22,221 bases of DNA from Spongospora subterranea (GCA_900404475.1 OUQQ01000321.1:1-22221); one strand, 5' to 3'. Shown: positions 1 to 10,940, counted from the first letter of the stretch. Numbers and translations: made by a program. Notes: generated by a model not told the origin, from the sequence alone.

Positions 1-2873
1 TCGACAAGATCGTCAGGCGCAAAGGCCATCATTAAGACGAATTCGATGATGGCCTTGAACGTTTTGAAACAGCGAACGCAGGATGCACAGCGCCTTGATT
101 GTGCAGAACCATCAATGAGACGAACACCAAAAAAAGGTGCGTGAGACCTTTATTTCCGAACGGAGGAAGTAATATACTGGTATCCATAGTAAGAAGCAAT
201 AAATAGGGAATATTTATTCCGTACCCCTGGGAACAATCCCTCGTTTTGCAATCGGCTGAAGCGACAATCCCTCCGGAAAAAATATTTTGCCTTTTCGCCT
301 TGATATTGTATGTTGAGTTCCGATGTTTTAGGAATCAGTCGTGTGTCAATATTCTCATCTTCCGTTTGCAGAAACAGGTCAACATGTTCATCGCATTGTC
401 GGATTCGGTGCCGCCTTCATAACGATCTTCAACCAACACTTGCAATTCCCAGTGTCTGGGAGCTGTCCATTCCACAATCTGACACACCAGACGGAGCGAG
501 CGGTTTGAACCCCTGCTGGTGGCGCATGCAGCTTGGAAATGGAGCGGTTCTTGTTGTCGTATTCCGATGGTCGAAAGATTGGTAGATGGTCAAAAGAAGC
601 CACGGGAGGGGGTCGGTCAGATCTGTTTGCGTTGCTCGGTTAGGACGCCGTTAGATGTTGCCCCAACAGTTATATTGGGAATCCTTGCATTCGATGATGC
701 CCAACAATTCTATGCCTTCGTTAAAGCAGAAGCATATCTCATGAGATTGTAATCGAGGACCCATCGACGTCATTTGCCTCGTGGGCTAATGAGAGGGAAT
801 TTGGAATCTGTCCAACAATCAATGCATATCCAAACAATTTCATAAAAATAAAACCAAACGATTTTCGTTCGCATTCGTTACGTCGCTGTCTGTTTCAAAA
901 CACGTGAGCAAATGCGATCGAAAACTATTTTTTTTTTATTTTCACGAAAGTCAGAATTTGGGACCAATAACAACACGAACGCTTTCTTACGAACAATGGT
1001 TCGATTTCGTCAAGGCGTTCACTGTTTTGATATTTTATCATTTTACCGCAATTGTATCGAGACAATTAGAGGCTGTTTATCCACTCAGCAATATTTGTCA
1101 TGACATAAAATGCAGGGGTTCCAGCAACCCCCGTCTGGTAGCCGTCAAATACAATATGGAAGGTGAACGTGTTTATTGTCCAGCATATCGTGAGAGAGAT
1201 GGGATATCGATCGGTAAATCCCTTGAACAAAGTTTACCGCTTTATGATCGGTTGATATTCCACGTCCGGGAATGCAGCAGATGAACTCGGGACCGAACGG
1301 AACTGGGACACATTCTGGTACTGTCGCTGCAGCAATGTGTTCGGACGATGTCATCCATTGTCCAAGTTCTCAAAAACCCAATCTTTCAAACAGTTTCAAT
1401 CAACTAGCTCCACATTTTCCTTGAAGGAAATGTGCAGCCAATTGAGTGTAACTTGTTTTGAGGGATCCATTCTTTGCGAACGAAATGTCGCGTTAGAACT
1501 TTGTGAAGACGCTGCAGCGCCCTGGTTGTCCAAGCTCGCCAGAAATCTGTTGCCACCCAGCCGCTAAAACAGGAAGACAGGAAAGTTTGATTTGAAATTA
1601 GATATGGTCCCGGTACTGGTGGAAACAATCAGCGCTCCACCGAAAGGACATCTCAGCTCTCTTGGCCCGTTGAACAAATAGACACGATCTCATCGGCGCT
1701 CGCCGCAAATCACTGAAACATTCAGTTCCTGTGGGACGGTCGTCGCTCAGCGGATCGAGCTGAATTTATCGAGTATCTGGCAAATCACGAAGAAGAGATT
1801 GTAGTGAACAAGTCGTTGTTAGAGCGCCAGCCAATCGCTAGAGCTTCAATAAACTGGTCATATGCTCTTCGGCACCTAACAACAAACACTCGATATTCCA
1901 GAGATTCGGCTTGTTTTTATCAAGCAGTGTTGATTGCCCTTTGACGCTGTAGAATGTTAACAGAGACGCCTCTGAACATTGACAAAACTATCACAATTCG
2001 GGCCTGAATTCGGTCAGTATTGAAAACATCCTCTTTGAAGATCTGCTCTGATGTTGAGTTTGTCAAGTTCCGTGATTCATTCGAAATGGCGACGTTTCCT
2101 GATGTCACTTCAGACCGCAGCAGGCAGAACCGGTAAAGCGCCGAGCGCGAAGGAGTGGAAACGCGTCGGCCGTGTTCGCGGGGGGTGATTGGTGGTTGAT
2201 GGTGGGAACGAGCGGCCGTGGAATAACAGGCGATCTGCCCAAAAGACAAAACTGATCTGACAGACTCATATCGATTTAGCGAAACTATTCAACGACTGCC
2301 GGCGGGGCGCGGAAAACAATCCTGGGCGTGATGTGTGTGTCGCCACTCCATTGCATTTCTCGAAACAGGCGCATCATCCAGTACAAAGAACCAGCGACCT
2401 GACAGGGCTAATCAAGTGCTAATTGGCACAGTCGAAAAACCAAGTTCTCATCTGCTTCGACCAGGCGATAACATTGTGCAGGTTTGCCAAGTTTGCCCAT
2501 TTTTCGTCTGTAGGACGAGGTTTCTGGTGAAAACCAGGTGGGCTGTGTCTCAAATTTTCGTCGTGCGCAACATGTTTTCCTTGAGCGTGCAGCTTTTTCT
2601 TATGGGCGTTTGCCGCCAAATTTCCGTCCAAAAGTTGGTGCGGTAGAATGTGTCGCCGGGAAGAAAATTGACTTTGTCCAAAATTAGTTGAAACGTGGTC
2701 AGGCTTTACCTGATCGCACAGCTCCACAAAGGACAATGCGAATTATACGTTGATGTCAGTTCTAACTTGAATCATAGGGAGATAATGCAAGGGTTTGAGC
2801 TCCATCCCATCTGAAGTGGATCAGTGACAAACAGAATTTTTCAGCGGTGCAAAATCCACATTTCCAATGACAA
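1..2873. other. AT-richer flank without a recognisable gene
   Basis: No domain I know can be read here on either strand. The open frames are short and lack the C-ending codon preference seen in the island genes. The longest are a plus frame at 904-1284 (126 codons), a minus frame at 2419-2736 (105 codons) and a start-less plus frame at 1717-1944, listed separately. Base composition changes sharply near 2945, where the GC-richer DUF229 gene ends. The stretch is probably intergenic or decayed repeat DNA, which is an inference from composition and broken frames only. Confidence 0.5.
1717..1944 (+). other. Start-less ORF fragment, unidentified
   Basis: A 75-codon open frame lies between two stops and has no ATG. 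It has ordinary protein-like composition, with a charged middle (EFIEYLANHEEEIVVNKSLL) and no low complexity. It could be an internal exon or a decayed transposon piece. I do not recognise a family, and chance openness is possible at this length. Confidence 0.2.
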
Positions 2874-5535
2874 TTAGGACGATTGTTGCGATATATTGCA
2901 TAAACAATAAGGTAAAGCGATTGACGATCTCGAGCACTTCTCATATTGGCCGAATTCCGTTTCTCTCCTGACCGTGTCCAACTTCCATATCGATCCGATC
3001 AGCTCGTACGGGACACCGCCCAGGTCGTCCGCCGACGAGTCGACCACCAGGAACGACGATTGCGCCAGTACGTGCCCGCGATACTCTAGCGCCACCGTGT
3101 ACTGGCCCGTCGCCATCCCCACGTCCAGCGGCCACAGGATGAACTGCGATCGGGCGGGATCCAGTCGCACATTGGCCCGGCTATAGGCCGACGACAGACT
3201 GAACGGACGGAATCGGCGACCGGATGGCGCCACCGCGTTATCGTAGATGGACAGGGTCGCCATCTGCGACTGCGGCGGTAACGTCCTGGGCGAAGCGCCA
3301 GGTCGCGTCTTGAGCAGGGCGTGGACCGGGGCGCCAATGGCGATGTCGACGATCCTGGTCGGGCCCGTGAATATTCGCTGATCGTCATTCCATCCCTGGC
3401 CCAGTTCGATGTCGATCTCCGGATCGGGATCGGCGCGTTGCCGTAGAAGATACCCGGTGAAGATCTCGCTCCCGTTCAGCGACGTGCCGCCGCGATTGGT
3501 GGCCACCGAATCCGACGTCACCCACAGGCGGATGGCGATCCGGTCGTCGGACACCATATGGCCATCGTTGACGTCCTGATTGAGCCCTTCGACCTGATAC
3601 GCCCCCGGCCACGATAATCGCACCTGTTCGCACGATGGGCTGATCCGGGCGACCTCGTTCACAAACCAGATAATTCGGTGGACGAACACGCGATACAGCG
3701 CCTGGTTCAACTGTCTCCTTACCATACACGCGCACGCTTTGTAATCGACATCGTATTCGGGTCCGATGACCGATGAGCAGTTGCGCCATGTCGGGATGCG
3801 CTCGGTGAACAGGTTCTGGGCGTTGGTCGGATCGGGCCCGGCGATCCACGATAGGGTCTTGTAGATATCCTGAGGGAACATCAGCCGATCCTGGTTCGCG
3901 ACCCCGTTCCGAATTTGCTCGTCGGCGAGCTGTAATGCGTCGGGGATCGCCATGAACAGGAACGGGAGCTTGTACTCGAATATGCCGATATCGCTGGCCG
4001 CGTATGACCCATACCCTATCCCATGATCCGACATCAAGACCAGCACCATCTTCGGATCCCGCTCCAGCACGCGCTCGACAAACACCTGATGCAAAGGATA
4101 ATCAATGGTTGGCGGGGCAACCAACGCGCCAGAAACGACGAACCGATAAGGGCTTATCGAGGCTGGCTGCACGACGAGCACGAGGCTCATGACCTGTGTT
4201 TAATGACGATATTGATAGGAGCGGAAGATTGTGTTCATTGGAGACAGTGATCATCTGCTCGATTCGGTCGAACTCGATCTCCTCGATCGACGATCGCCCA
4301 ACGCACAGGGCGTCGATGCCGCTGTCGGAGTAGAGGTGGCGCGGGTCGAAGGACGCCGCCGTCCGCAGCATCGGGTCGACCAGGGCGTAGAAGGCCCAGT
4401 CGGCCAGTACCCTGATCACGGCCATGATCTCGTCGGCCGTGGCGATTGGCGACACGATGTACTTGATGAGCGACGACGTCCACAATGGCCCGCTCTCGTC
4501 CATCAACGACGTCAGGTACCCATGGCGCTTGAACACCATGAACAGGTTCTCCTGATCGACATGGCGCTGCACGCGGCTGACGTTGCCCTGATCCATCAGG
4601 TCGTGATTGTTGCGGTAAAGGCGGGACGGGATCCCTGTCAGGGTCGGCACGAAGTTGCCGGCCGTACCGATCCCGCCTGTACTGAATCGGGAGAACGACA
4701 GGATCCGATGACGGTGCCGGTTTTGTTGTTCGTGTTCTAGATCGGGGCCCCCGATCGACTCCAACACCTTGACCGTCTCGGGGAACTGGCGAATGAACTG
4801 CGGACGCGACACCGAATCGACCATGATCAGAATCACCGATGGGCGATAGGGCAGGTGGCCAACGACCTCGCCCCGGACGCCGGCCGATAACGGCAACGGA
4901 TCAGGCAAGAACACCCGCATGTGCATGTCGACCTGATCCAGCTCCAGGCACTTCAGAATGATCTGCTGGTGCTGGCGCGTTAGCTGCAACGACGTCGGGG
5001 TGGACAGATTGACGGACGGGCCAACAGAATGCCCATCCGATATGGTCATGGTCACCAGACCCGGACACGATTCCGATATCTCCAGAATATTAGTGGACCG
5101 GTTCATATATGAGAACTGGTGAGCGCCGTCGCCGCACGTGGACGGCGACGGCCCCGGCGATAAACCCGCCGTACTGCCCCAGACATGTTCGAGACCGGAT
5201 AACGGGGTGAGGATCTCGGGATTGCAGGCCAGATACGGTTTCGGGCTGGTATATGGGGCCAAAGGCCATTGATGATCGCCCTGGAAACGGAAGGCTGCGT
5301 TGGCAGGAGATGGGGACGAGGGCGACAGTACGGGGAGGGAATCGGAGACGGGGACCCGGAACGACGACGACCTGTTGGACGAGGTGTGATATATGGGGAT
5401 GACCGAAAGGATCACGGCAATGTTGACGATCGCGGCCAGAATCGTGTGCAATGAGTGGCGATAGCGACGGGGCGGTTGGGCGACGGCAGGATGAGAATCG
5501 TATTCCGGATAGAACAGGATCTCGGTGTAGTCCAT
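2874..5535 (-). CDS. DUF229-family type II membrane protein (sulfatase-like fold)
   Basis: Two exons, 5535-4246 and 4193-2874, are joined across a 52-nt GT-AG intron at 4194-4245 (phase 0) and give 869 residues. An N-terminal hydrophobic segment at about 31-49 follows a basic cytosolic tail, as in a signal-anchored type II protein. The DUF229 core is recognisable by VILIMVDSVSR at 235-244, VLMSDHG at 482-488 followed by a KLPFLFMAIP strand, and a closing Cys pattern (C571, C586, C588). DUF229 proteins share the alkaline-phosphatase/sulfatase fold; D240, D486 and H487 sit where metal ligands are expected, and the substrate is unknown. About 270 residues beyond the usual DUF229 end form a beta-rich, lumenal C-terminal extension I cannot name. 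The last ~25 residues (2874-2945) are AT-rich and may not be the native end. Confidence 0.85.
4194..4245 (-). other. Intron of the DUF229 gene
   Basis: This 52-nt intron has donor GTCTCC and acceptor AACACAG. Removing it shifts the frame by one and joins the residue ending EFDRIEQMIT to VMSLVLVVQP, restoring a continuous DUF229 core up to the SDHG motif. A longer read-through frame exists to 4102 but loses the core. Confidence 0.75.
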
Positions 5536-5744
5536 GGCGCGATGGAATCACCAAAGAGGCCCTGCAACTGAACCCCCAACCCCAGCAAAACTGCTGTGTT
5601 CCGGACCGGGTTCGGGGGTTCGGAGCGCGGAAGATATAGATTTATGGGAAGGGCGAGAAATTGGTGGAAAACTGACGCGAATCGGAGGGGAAATTGATAC
5701 TGTATTTATTTGCGAAGAACGAGTATTGAGGCGGTGAGATTGTA

Positions 5745-8637
5745 TTACGAGCCAGTGAATAAGATGAAGCATATCGAGGCGTCTTGACCTGAATACAACA
5801 ACATGAGATATTATCGGTGATTGGGCCATAGATGGCGACATCGGTCAACCTGTACAGATAATCTGACGGTCGTCATTACTCCATCTCACGAACCTGATAT
5901 CGTTTAGTGGGACCAGGATATCACTGACCGGTTCCAGACGCAGCGGGTCCTGGAACTCGTACACCACCACTAAATCATTACGGGTTTAGGAAAACTGGCC
6001 AGTTAAACGTTTGTCGGGTGATGGTTGACCGTGATTTCTGCCTTGGCCAGCCACCAGAAAACGACCTGTGGACGATATGTCTATGGACGATACCGGTCCG
6101 ATCGACTCCAGATTGACGTCGTAGACCGCCTGGCTGATATCGATATCATATACGATAATGTGCCCATTACCGGTGCTGGTCACGATCTCGTGTTCTCCTG
6201 ACGACACGATCAACGCACGAACAGCAACGGCGGAGAATAGATTTCAACCTGACGGTCTCTGGCACATCTCTAGAAAAGAGCCGTTTCGTATCTGATGTCC
6301 GGCCAGAAAGACCTGGCGCTGATAGTGGTAGGAGACCTGACGGCGGTCGGCTCCGATGGAGTGGATCACACCGGGCTGGTACGCATCGTAGAGTAGGGAT
6401 ATAACCGGGGACGTGTGCCCAACATACTCCACGAGCATGGCCTTGCTGGCCCGGCTCCATATTCGGATGGCGCCTGCAGCACCAGATGGTGAGTGGGCCA
6501 CTGGTCATAGCCCCTGGTCCACACCTGAACTGGAGCCCGATATGGCGACCTGGTCCCCACACGCAGTGATACCAGTGACGGCGCCCCTGACCCCATGGAC
6601 TATCTCCCAGTCTAACCGTCCCTCATTGATATGATACAGTCGCACTGACCCATCGTCCCATCCGGTGTACAAGTGCTCACTGGGGGCCGACGCGTGCAGG
6701 GCCGGCGGGGCCCATGACACCATAGTCCCTGTGCGGTGTCACGTGTCAGTCACTGCTCGCAGATCCTTGGCGCTACTGTACCGGGTACGGGCCCTTGCAC
6801 CTCTAGGATCACACTACAATCGCCAATATCGTATAAGATTAGACGACCTGTGGTGGTGATCATGGCCAGGATATGATTCAATCGGGGAGGAAACGCCATG
6901 GAGGCCACAGGCTGCCCGGGGGAATTCGATATTGTCAACGCATGCAATTGCTGAGCGCTGACCCGCCCAGTCAGATATCGGTCCCATGGCGCTATCGTGA
7001 TCTGACCTATATCGGGAGATGACCCCAATATTATTCCCCGATATGATCTCCGACCCGTCCGGGGATATATCAAGGCTGTTGATCTCCCCTTTCATCATGG
7101 CCTTAATCACATACTGCCATGACTCCCCTGATCCCCTATATCGTGATATCGATCCGTCCCCACTATACCATCATCAACCATCACTTCCTCTCAATCTCCC
7201 CAGATCCATTTTACCCTCCAAAATACATATCCTCCTTATAAATCAGCAGCGAATAAATCCCTATTTTTGCATAGTTCATTCCCAATATGATTTACTCAAC
7301 AGTTCCCGTTCATTACCTGCCGAACACACCTGAAAGCTAGTTTTGAACTGCCCATTGACGATATTGTATATTTGCGCATCTCCAACCTGGCACAGTTTAA
7401 CAACACTCAAGAACCCGATCGAGTTTCATTTACCTTGGTGCCGCAAATCAGATATTGTCTCGATGGATCCAATGCGCAACACGTATAGGATCTGATTAGG
7501 GCGCCACGTCCTGGCATTTCACACCTGAAACCCATTGAGTTTTGAAGAGGATACATCAACGACCACAAACGATAACCGTTTGATCTTCATATCGTAGAGC
7601 ATCGTCTTGATATCGTAGTCGAACGCGTAAATCTGAACGCCATTCTGAACAAGCGGTACCATGATTTGTTGAATCACACAAGCCCATGGCGATAATTGAT
7701 GAACAAACCTGAACACATGCGTACAGAGTGTAGGATGGATGCCGACGAGAGCGTGTTGTCGATGGAGACGTTGAGCCAAAGACCATAGCCGTAATCTGAT
7801 GACGCGGGGACGCCATTACTAATTTCAGTGGTAAGATCTGTGTTCAAGGGAATGAATCAAGGCGGAACTGCACCTAGATCGCCCGATATGATCTCCCATA
7901 TCGCTAATGTGTTCTTGTCGGTAAGGCAAACGAGCCATCTCTCGTCCTCCGATATCGACAATATCCGCACGAACTCCCCGTTATATCCTGCTGAATCAAT
8001 CGGCAACCGGTTGCGATTGAAGGCGCCTTTGCCTGATACCGAAACGGGACAGTTCAATACGGCGGTTGAGATCCCAAAGACATATCGGCGAATCCGATGC
8101 GGACGCCTGATGATGAGAAGCCATCTCTCCGGTGGCCATCAACTGACCCGACGACGACCTACGCCAACCGGTCAGGCCGAGCGACGGGCGATGTGACATG
8201 GTTGTACCTACAGAGACATTGCCGAGATATCGTGATGATGACCGTGAAGGATCGTCTGTTGGGTGGAGTCGGCCATGCTGGCGATAACGATGACTGTTGG
8301 GAAAGCGGACGATGGGCGATCGATCGGTCATGGCCACAAAAACTATGGGCCCATCCATACCTTGGCCGATTGGGTATATGATCGTATCTGATGATCGGGG
8401 ATAGTACGACACCGTCGATGGATATGCGCCATGATACCCCATCATCGTCAACAGCTGCAAATGACGCCCGGTCGAGGAAATCGCCAGCTTGCCTTCGTCG
8501 GTTTCGCCAGCTGGCGAAGCCCCCTTCGTGCATTGCGGAGCGGATGGCGACAACGGCTCATCGTTTCCGAATACCTGGCGGTGATGGCCAACAGCACCAG
8601 CACGAGATCTCCCTGATTTGATCCCAGCCCGGTTCAT
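5745..8637 (-). CDS. CFAP52: Cilia- and flagella-associated protein 52 (WD40)
   Basis: CFAP52 (WDR16) is a two-propeller WD40 protein inside axonemal doublet microtubules near the inner junction. Sixteen exons fit: 8637-8361, 8293-8212, 8158-8040, 7990-7874, 7818-7770, 7708-7577, 7491-7434, 7386-7317, 7260-7215, 7162-7007, 6957-6782, 6728-6525, 6473-6249, 6197-6030, 5969-5850, 5788-5745. They total 2043 nt (680 codons and TAA). The 15 introns are 47-85 nt, GT-AG. Each block matches CFAP52 in order: MGYHGAYPSTVSYYP then IYPIGQ (repeat 1), SGQLMATGE...ICLWDL, FVRILSISEDERWLVCL, YLICGTK, KGEINSLDISPDGSEIISG, HILAMITTTGRLILYDI, LYTGWDDGSVRLY, GEHEIVTSTGNGHIIVYDI, and a C-terminus of matching length. 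Weak points are the start (ATG at 8637 gives ~45 extra N-terminal residues; 8724 is in frame upstream) and intron 5 (7709-7769), whose flanks align poorly. Confidence 0.88.
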
Positions 8638-9052
8638 TATCCCCGGCGACAGGTTAGTTTGGCCACAAGTGCAGTCTGTCAAGTGTTGGACTGGAGTTGG
8701 CCGCCCATCAGTGACCAGCTGCATTGACCCGGGGTCATCGCTTCATTCACAGGCGATATATATCAAGACCTGCCCTTCCTCTCCCATTTCTCAACGAGCA
8801 CAGACGAATGTGGAAGTTTCTCGACTCGGATTTGAATGCGTTTGTCAACTCCGAACAAGTTTGACCCATAGTTGACCCCACGATCACACACAGAGACACC
8901 TCTGCTCTCCTAAACAGTAAACCGACACTACTCAACAATTTGCTAACCATGGATTCAAGCTGACTGACATTCAGGCGCTAACCTCCCATCCTCGTCCAAA
9001 CGATGTGGTCCAGTCATGTCGCCGGACCACAGGATGACTCCCGATCAAGAAA

Positions 9053-9247
9053 ATGGTATTCGCTCAAGAAGCAGCTCTTCATGCCGTCCAAGCTGAAGAA
9101 CGCAAACGATCACGAGAAGAGAGAGAGACAACGCTATCCGCAACTATGATTGGTGACTTATGGAGACATTTGATCGAAGAGGAGGCGTCAAACGACTCCA
9201 CAGGACGACGACGCGTCCCAAAACTGTTTCAGGTCGGAAAACATTAA
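9053..9247 (+). other. Short charged ORF, unidentified
   Basis: The frame has 64 codons with a highly charged helical composition (EERKRSREERETTLSATMIG) and ends in a basic segment. There is no family match I can make. It may be a leftover of a transposon N-terminal region or a genuine small exon; chance openness cannot be excluded. Confidence 0.2.
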
Positions 9248-9389
9248 CCAAGAAAGGCAGAACAATCTGTTGAGATAGTATTGATGATTTTCTTTGAAAT
9301 CGGTTAAAGCCTCTGGGGATTCAACGAGCCTGGATAATACTGGTAAATGAGGAAAGTCATCGGTTCAGCGGCGTGCTGAGCTGCGGGTG

Positions 9390-9536
9390 ATGGACTTCAG
9401 CGTTTGGGACAGGCTGGCCAGGGGTGATCTTGCAGTTGACAGCAGTGAGGGCGGTTGGGTCCACTTCCATCCTTCCTTTGGGGTGTTTTTTGTCAAGCCA
9501 CCCCTGCTGACGACTCCAGGACCAATATCAGACTGA
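9390..9536 (+). other. Orphan 48-codon ORF, protein-like
   Basis: The frame reads MDFSVWDRLARGDL, an acidic turn, then GGWVHFHPSFGVFFVKPP and TTPGPISD before TGA; the same frame is open back to about 9350. The composition is protein-like rather than random. The W-V-F-P-S-G-V-VK pattern recalls the start of actin-fragmin-kinase-like domains, but this is a loose resemblance. No continuation in a spliced frame was found, so it may be a gene fragment. Confidence 0.25.
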
Positions 9537-9915
9537 AACGACCCATTCGAAAAGGGGGAGGGCCAATGCTCTTTGGATGAATTTTTCTAATTGAGAATTA
9601 TAGCTGACACTACTTAATTGTCTAACGAGTTCGCCAGAAATTTCCTTGAGAAAACCACCGGTGCGGTCTGCTGTTTCCATAACCAAAATGATCGATAAAA
9701 TGGAGCAATACTTGTTGTAATTGTAACGGATTTGCAGAAAACTAACGGAACTCTATTTGGCTATAGCTGATTGATTGATCGATCTGGTCGTTTCTGGCTC
9801 TCTGGAATATCTCTGGATATTTTCAATCGTGTATTGGATAGTCTGCCGGTACTTAGGGGGGTGGGCTCCACATCGCCCTCATAAATATCTACTACTCATA
9901 TCTGCGATTGATAAA

Positions 9916-9936
9916 ATGGCCATCATCGTGATATGA
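9916..9936 (+). promoter_or_regulatory. Short upstream ORF overlapping the start codon
   Basis: ATG at 9916 opens a six-codon frame (MAIIVI) whose TGA stop at 9934-9936 overlaps the ATG at 9933-9935 as ATGA. The upstream ATG has A at -3 and G at +4, a better context than the main ATG. If transcribed, initiation at the main ATG would need leaky scanning or reinitiation. Transcript ends are unknown, so its presence in the mRNA is inferred. Confidence 0.35.
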
Positions 9937-10940
9937 AGGAAACCGGGGCCATTGCAGTCATAATTGTGGTCGCCATATATGGCGTCGTGGCGGGTGATTT
10001 CCCGTCGTCGTTCACGTTCCGAGGAAACGAGACGATCCCGATGAGGATTTCGTGCGGATCCCCATTGACCGCCACAACAACATTTCCATCTGCCACTCGA
10101 TCTCGTTTGACGTCGACGAGCGCCTCGATCCCTTCGACCGCTCTATCGCCACAGTATTCTCGCGCGTCTTCCAGTTCCGCTCCCGGTTCCTCTCTCGCCC
10201 CCTCCGCTTCATTTCGCAGCTCTTCCAGCTCCTCATTCAGCTCTTCAAGTTCGTCTTTGAGCCCTTCGATCTTGTCTTTAAGCTCTTGGAGTTCGTATCT
10301 CAGCCGTTCCAGTTCTTCTCGCGGTTCCTCTGTCAGTTCCTCAGGCGGCTCCTCCAGCAGTCCCTCCAGTTGGTCTGGCAGTTTCCCCAGTTCCTCAGCC
10401 GATCGAAGTTCCTCCGACTCTTCCTCTATCCCATCATCATCTGTTCTAACCGATCCCCCCAATTCCTCCATCGTCATCTCGTCTATCGACCTCGTCTTAT
10501 ACGGTCAGCCCCTATACTCTCCACAACACCATAACTACAGCAATAACCCTCTATGCTATGGCCAATCCCCTAATATAAAGCCATATATCCAATCCCAGTG
10601 CCTATACAAATCGTCATGTTCTATAACGCCATCCGATACCCGATTCCCATTGACGACCTGTTCCACCTCCGGTCCCCACTATCTCATCGTCCAATTAACC
10701 TGCTCATATTCCTCCCCGAAACCCAATCCATTACGGGCCACTCTATCCACCCCATACTCCCCCGTCCGATTCTTCGTCATATTCGGCCTGTGCGCCCTCG
10801 CCATCGCCCTCGTCTTCCTGGTCATGATCCCTCGCGCCAGGCGGATCGCCAAGAAGACCAGGGCGACCATCGACTACAATCATATGATGGTTCATGGCTA
10901 TGACCCAACGTTACAAGTCTATATCGGACAAGTCATGTGA
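9933..10940 (+). CDS. Secreted/type I membrane protein with split SUEL-lectin-like domain
   Basis: A single exon encodes 335 residues. Residues 1-21 form a signal peptide (hydrophobic AVIIVVAIYGVVAG). The segment FRGNETIPMRISC ending at C41 looks like the first strand of a SUEL/Gal-lectin domain. Residues ~43-175 are Ser-rich low complexity. The domain resumes at SSIVISSIDLVLYGQ (178-192), then C208, QSQCLYKSSCSI (C223, C229), TTC (C243) and YLIVQLTC (C257), the usual ending of SUEL domains, which bind sugars such as rhamnose or galactose. A transmembrane helix lies at 278-299, followed by a basic 36-residue tail. The protein is likely at the cell surface with the lectin outside. The 135-residue insert is odd: introns elsewhere are under 90 nt, and no splice pair restores the domain neatly. 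Codon usage is typical of the genome at both ends but not in the insert. Confidence 0.72.
   Translation: MKETGAIAVIIVVAIYGVVAGDFPSSFTFRGNETIPMRISCGSPLTATTTFPSATRSRLTSTSASIPSTALSPQYSRASSSSAPGSSLAPSASFRSSSSSSFSSSSSSLSPSILSLSSWSSYLSRSSSSRGSSVSSSGGSSSSPSSWSGSFPSSSADRSSSDSSSIPSSSVLTDPPNSSIVISSIDLVLYGQPLYSPQHHNYSNNPLCYGQSPNIKPYIQSQCLYKSSCSITPSDTRFPLTTCSTSGPHYLIVQLTCSYSSPKPNPLRATLSTPYSPVRFFVIFGLCALAIALVFLVMIPRARRIAKKTRATIDYNHMMVHGYDPTLQVYIGQVM
10200..10345 (+). repeat. 21-nt periodic diverged repeat inside the SUEL-like gene
   Basis: Successive 21-nt units of the type CAGCTCTTCCAGCTCCTCAT recur without indels through this stretch, each diverged mainly at third positions. In the sense frame they encode Ser-rich heptads. 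In the antisense frame each unit encodes one coiled-coil heptad such as NEELEEL, KDELEEL, KDKIEGL, RYELQEL and REELERL. Confidence 0.6.

Larger units (their letters stand above)
8638..9932. other. Intergenic region between CFAP52 and the SUEL-like gene
   Basis: The two genes are divergent, so this 1.3 kb should hold both promoters. No clear motif stands out apart from an AT-rich CATAAATATC at 9880-9889, about 45 nt upstream of the SUEL-like ATG, which could be TATA-like. Two short plus frames (9053-9247, charged, 64 codons; 9390-9536) are the only coding-looking pieces. A T-rich stretch occurs near 9480-9500. Confidence 0.4.

Noticed and set aside
4231..4740. Plus-strand 169-codon frame
   Set aside because: It is antisense to the well-supported DUF229 core.
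7130..7330. A gene boundary splitting CFAP52 into two genes
   Set aside because: A TATA-like word suggested a new promoter, but a small exon (7260-7215, IYSLLIYKEDMYFGG) with good splice sites bridges the halves in frame.
8159..8533. Minus frame of 124 codons at the CFAP52 N-terminus
   Set aside because: CFAP52 motifs (IYPIG, VIASMADS, ATGE) switch out of this frame at splice sites; the frame is only partly exon sequence.
10052..10534. Plus-strand second frame with C-ending codons over the SUEL-like gene
   Set aside because: Its codon usage looks plausible at 10050-10180, but it has no ATG, no connection to the signal peptide or TM region, and its later part is just the F/L/Q reading of the 21-nt repeat.
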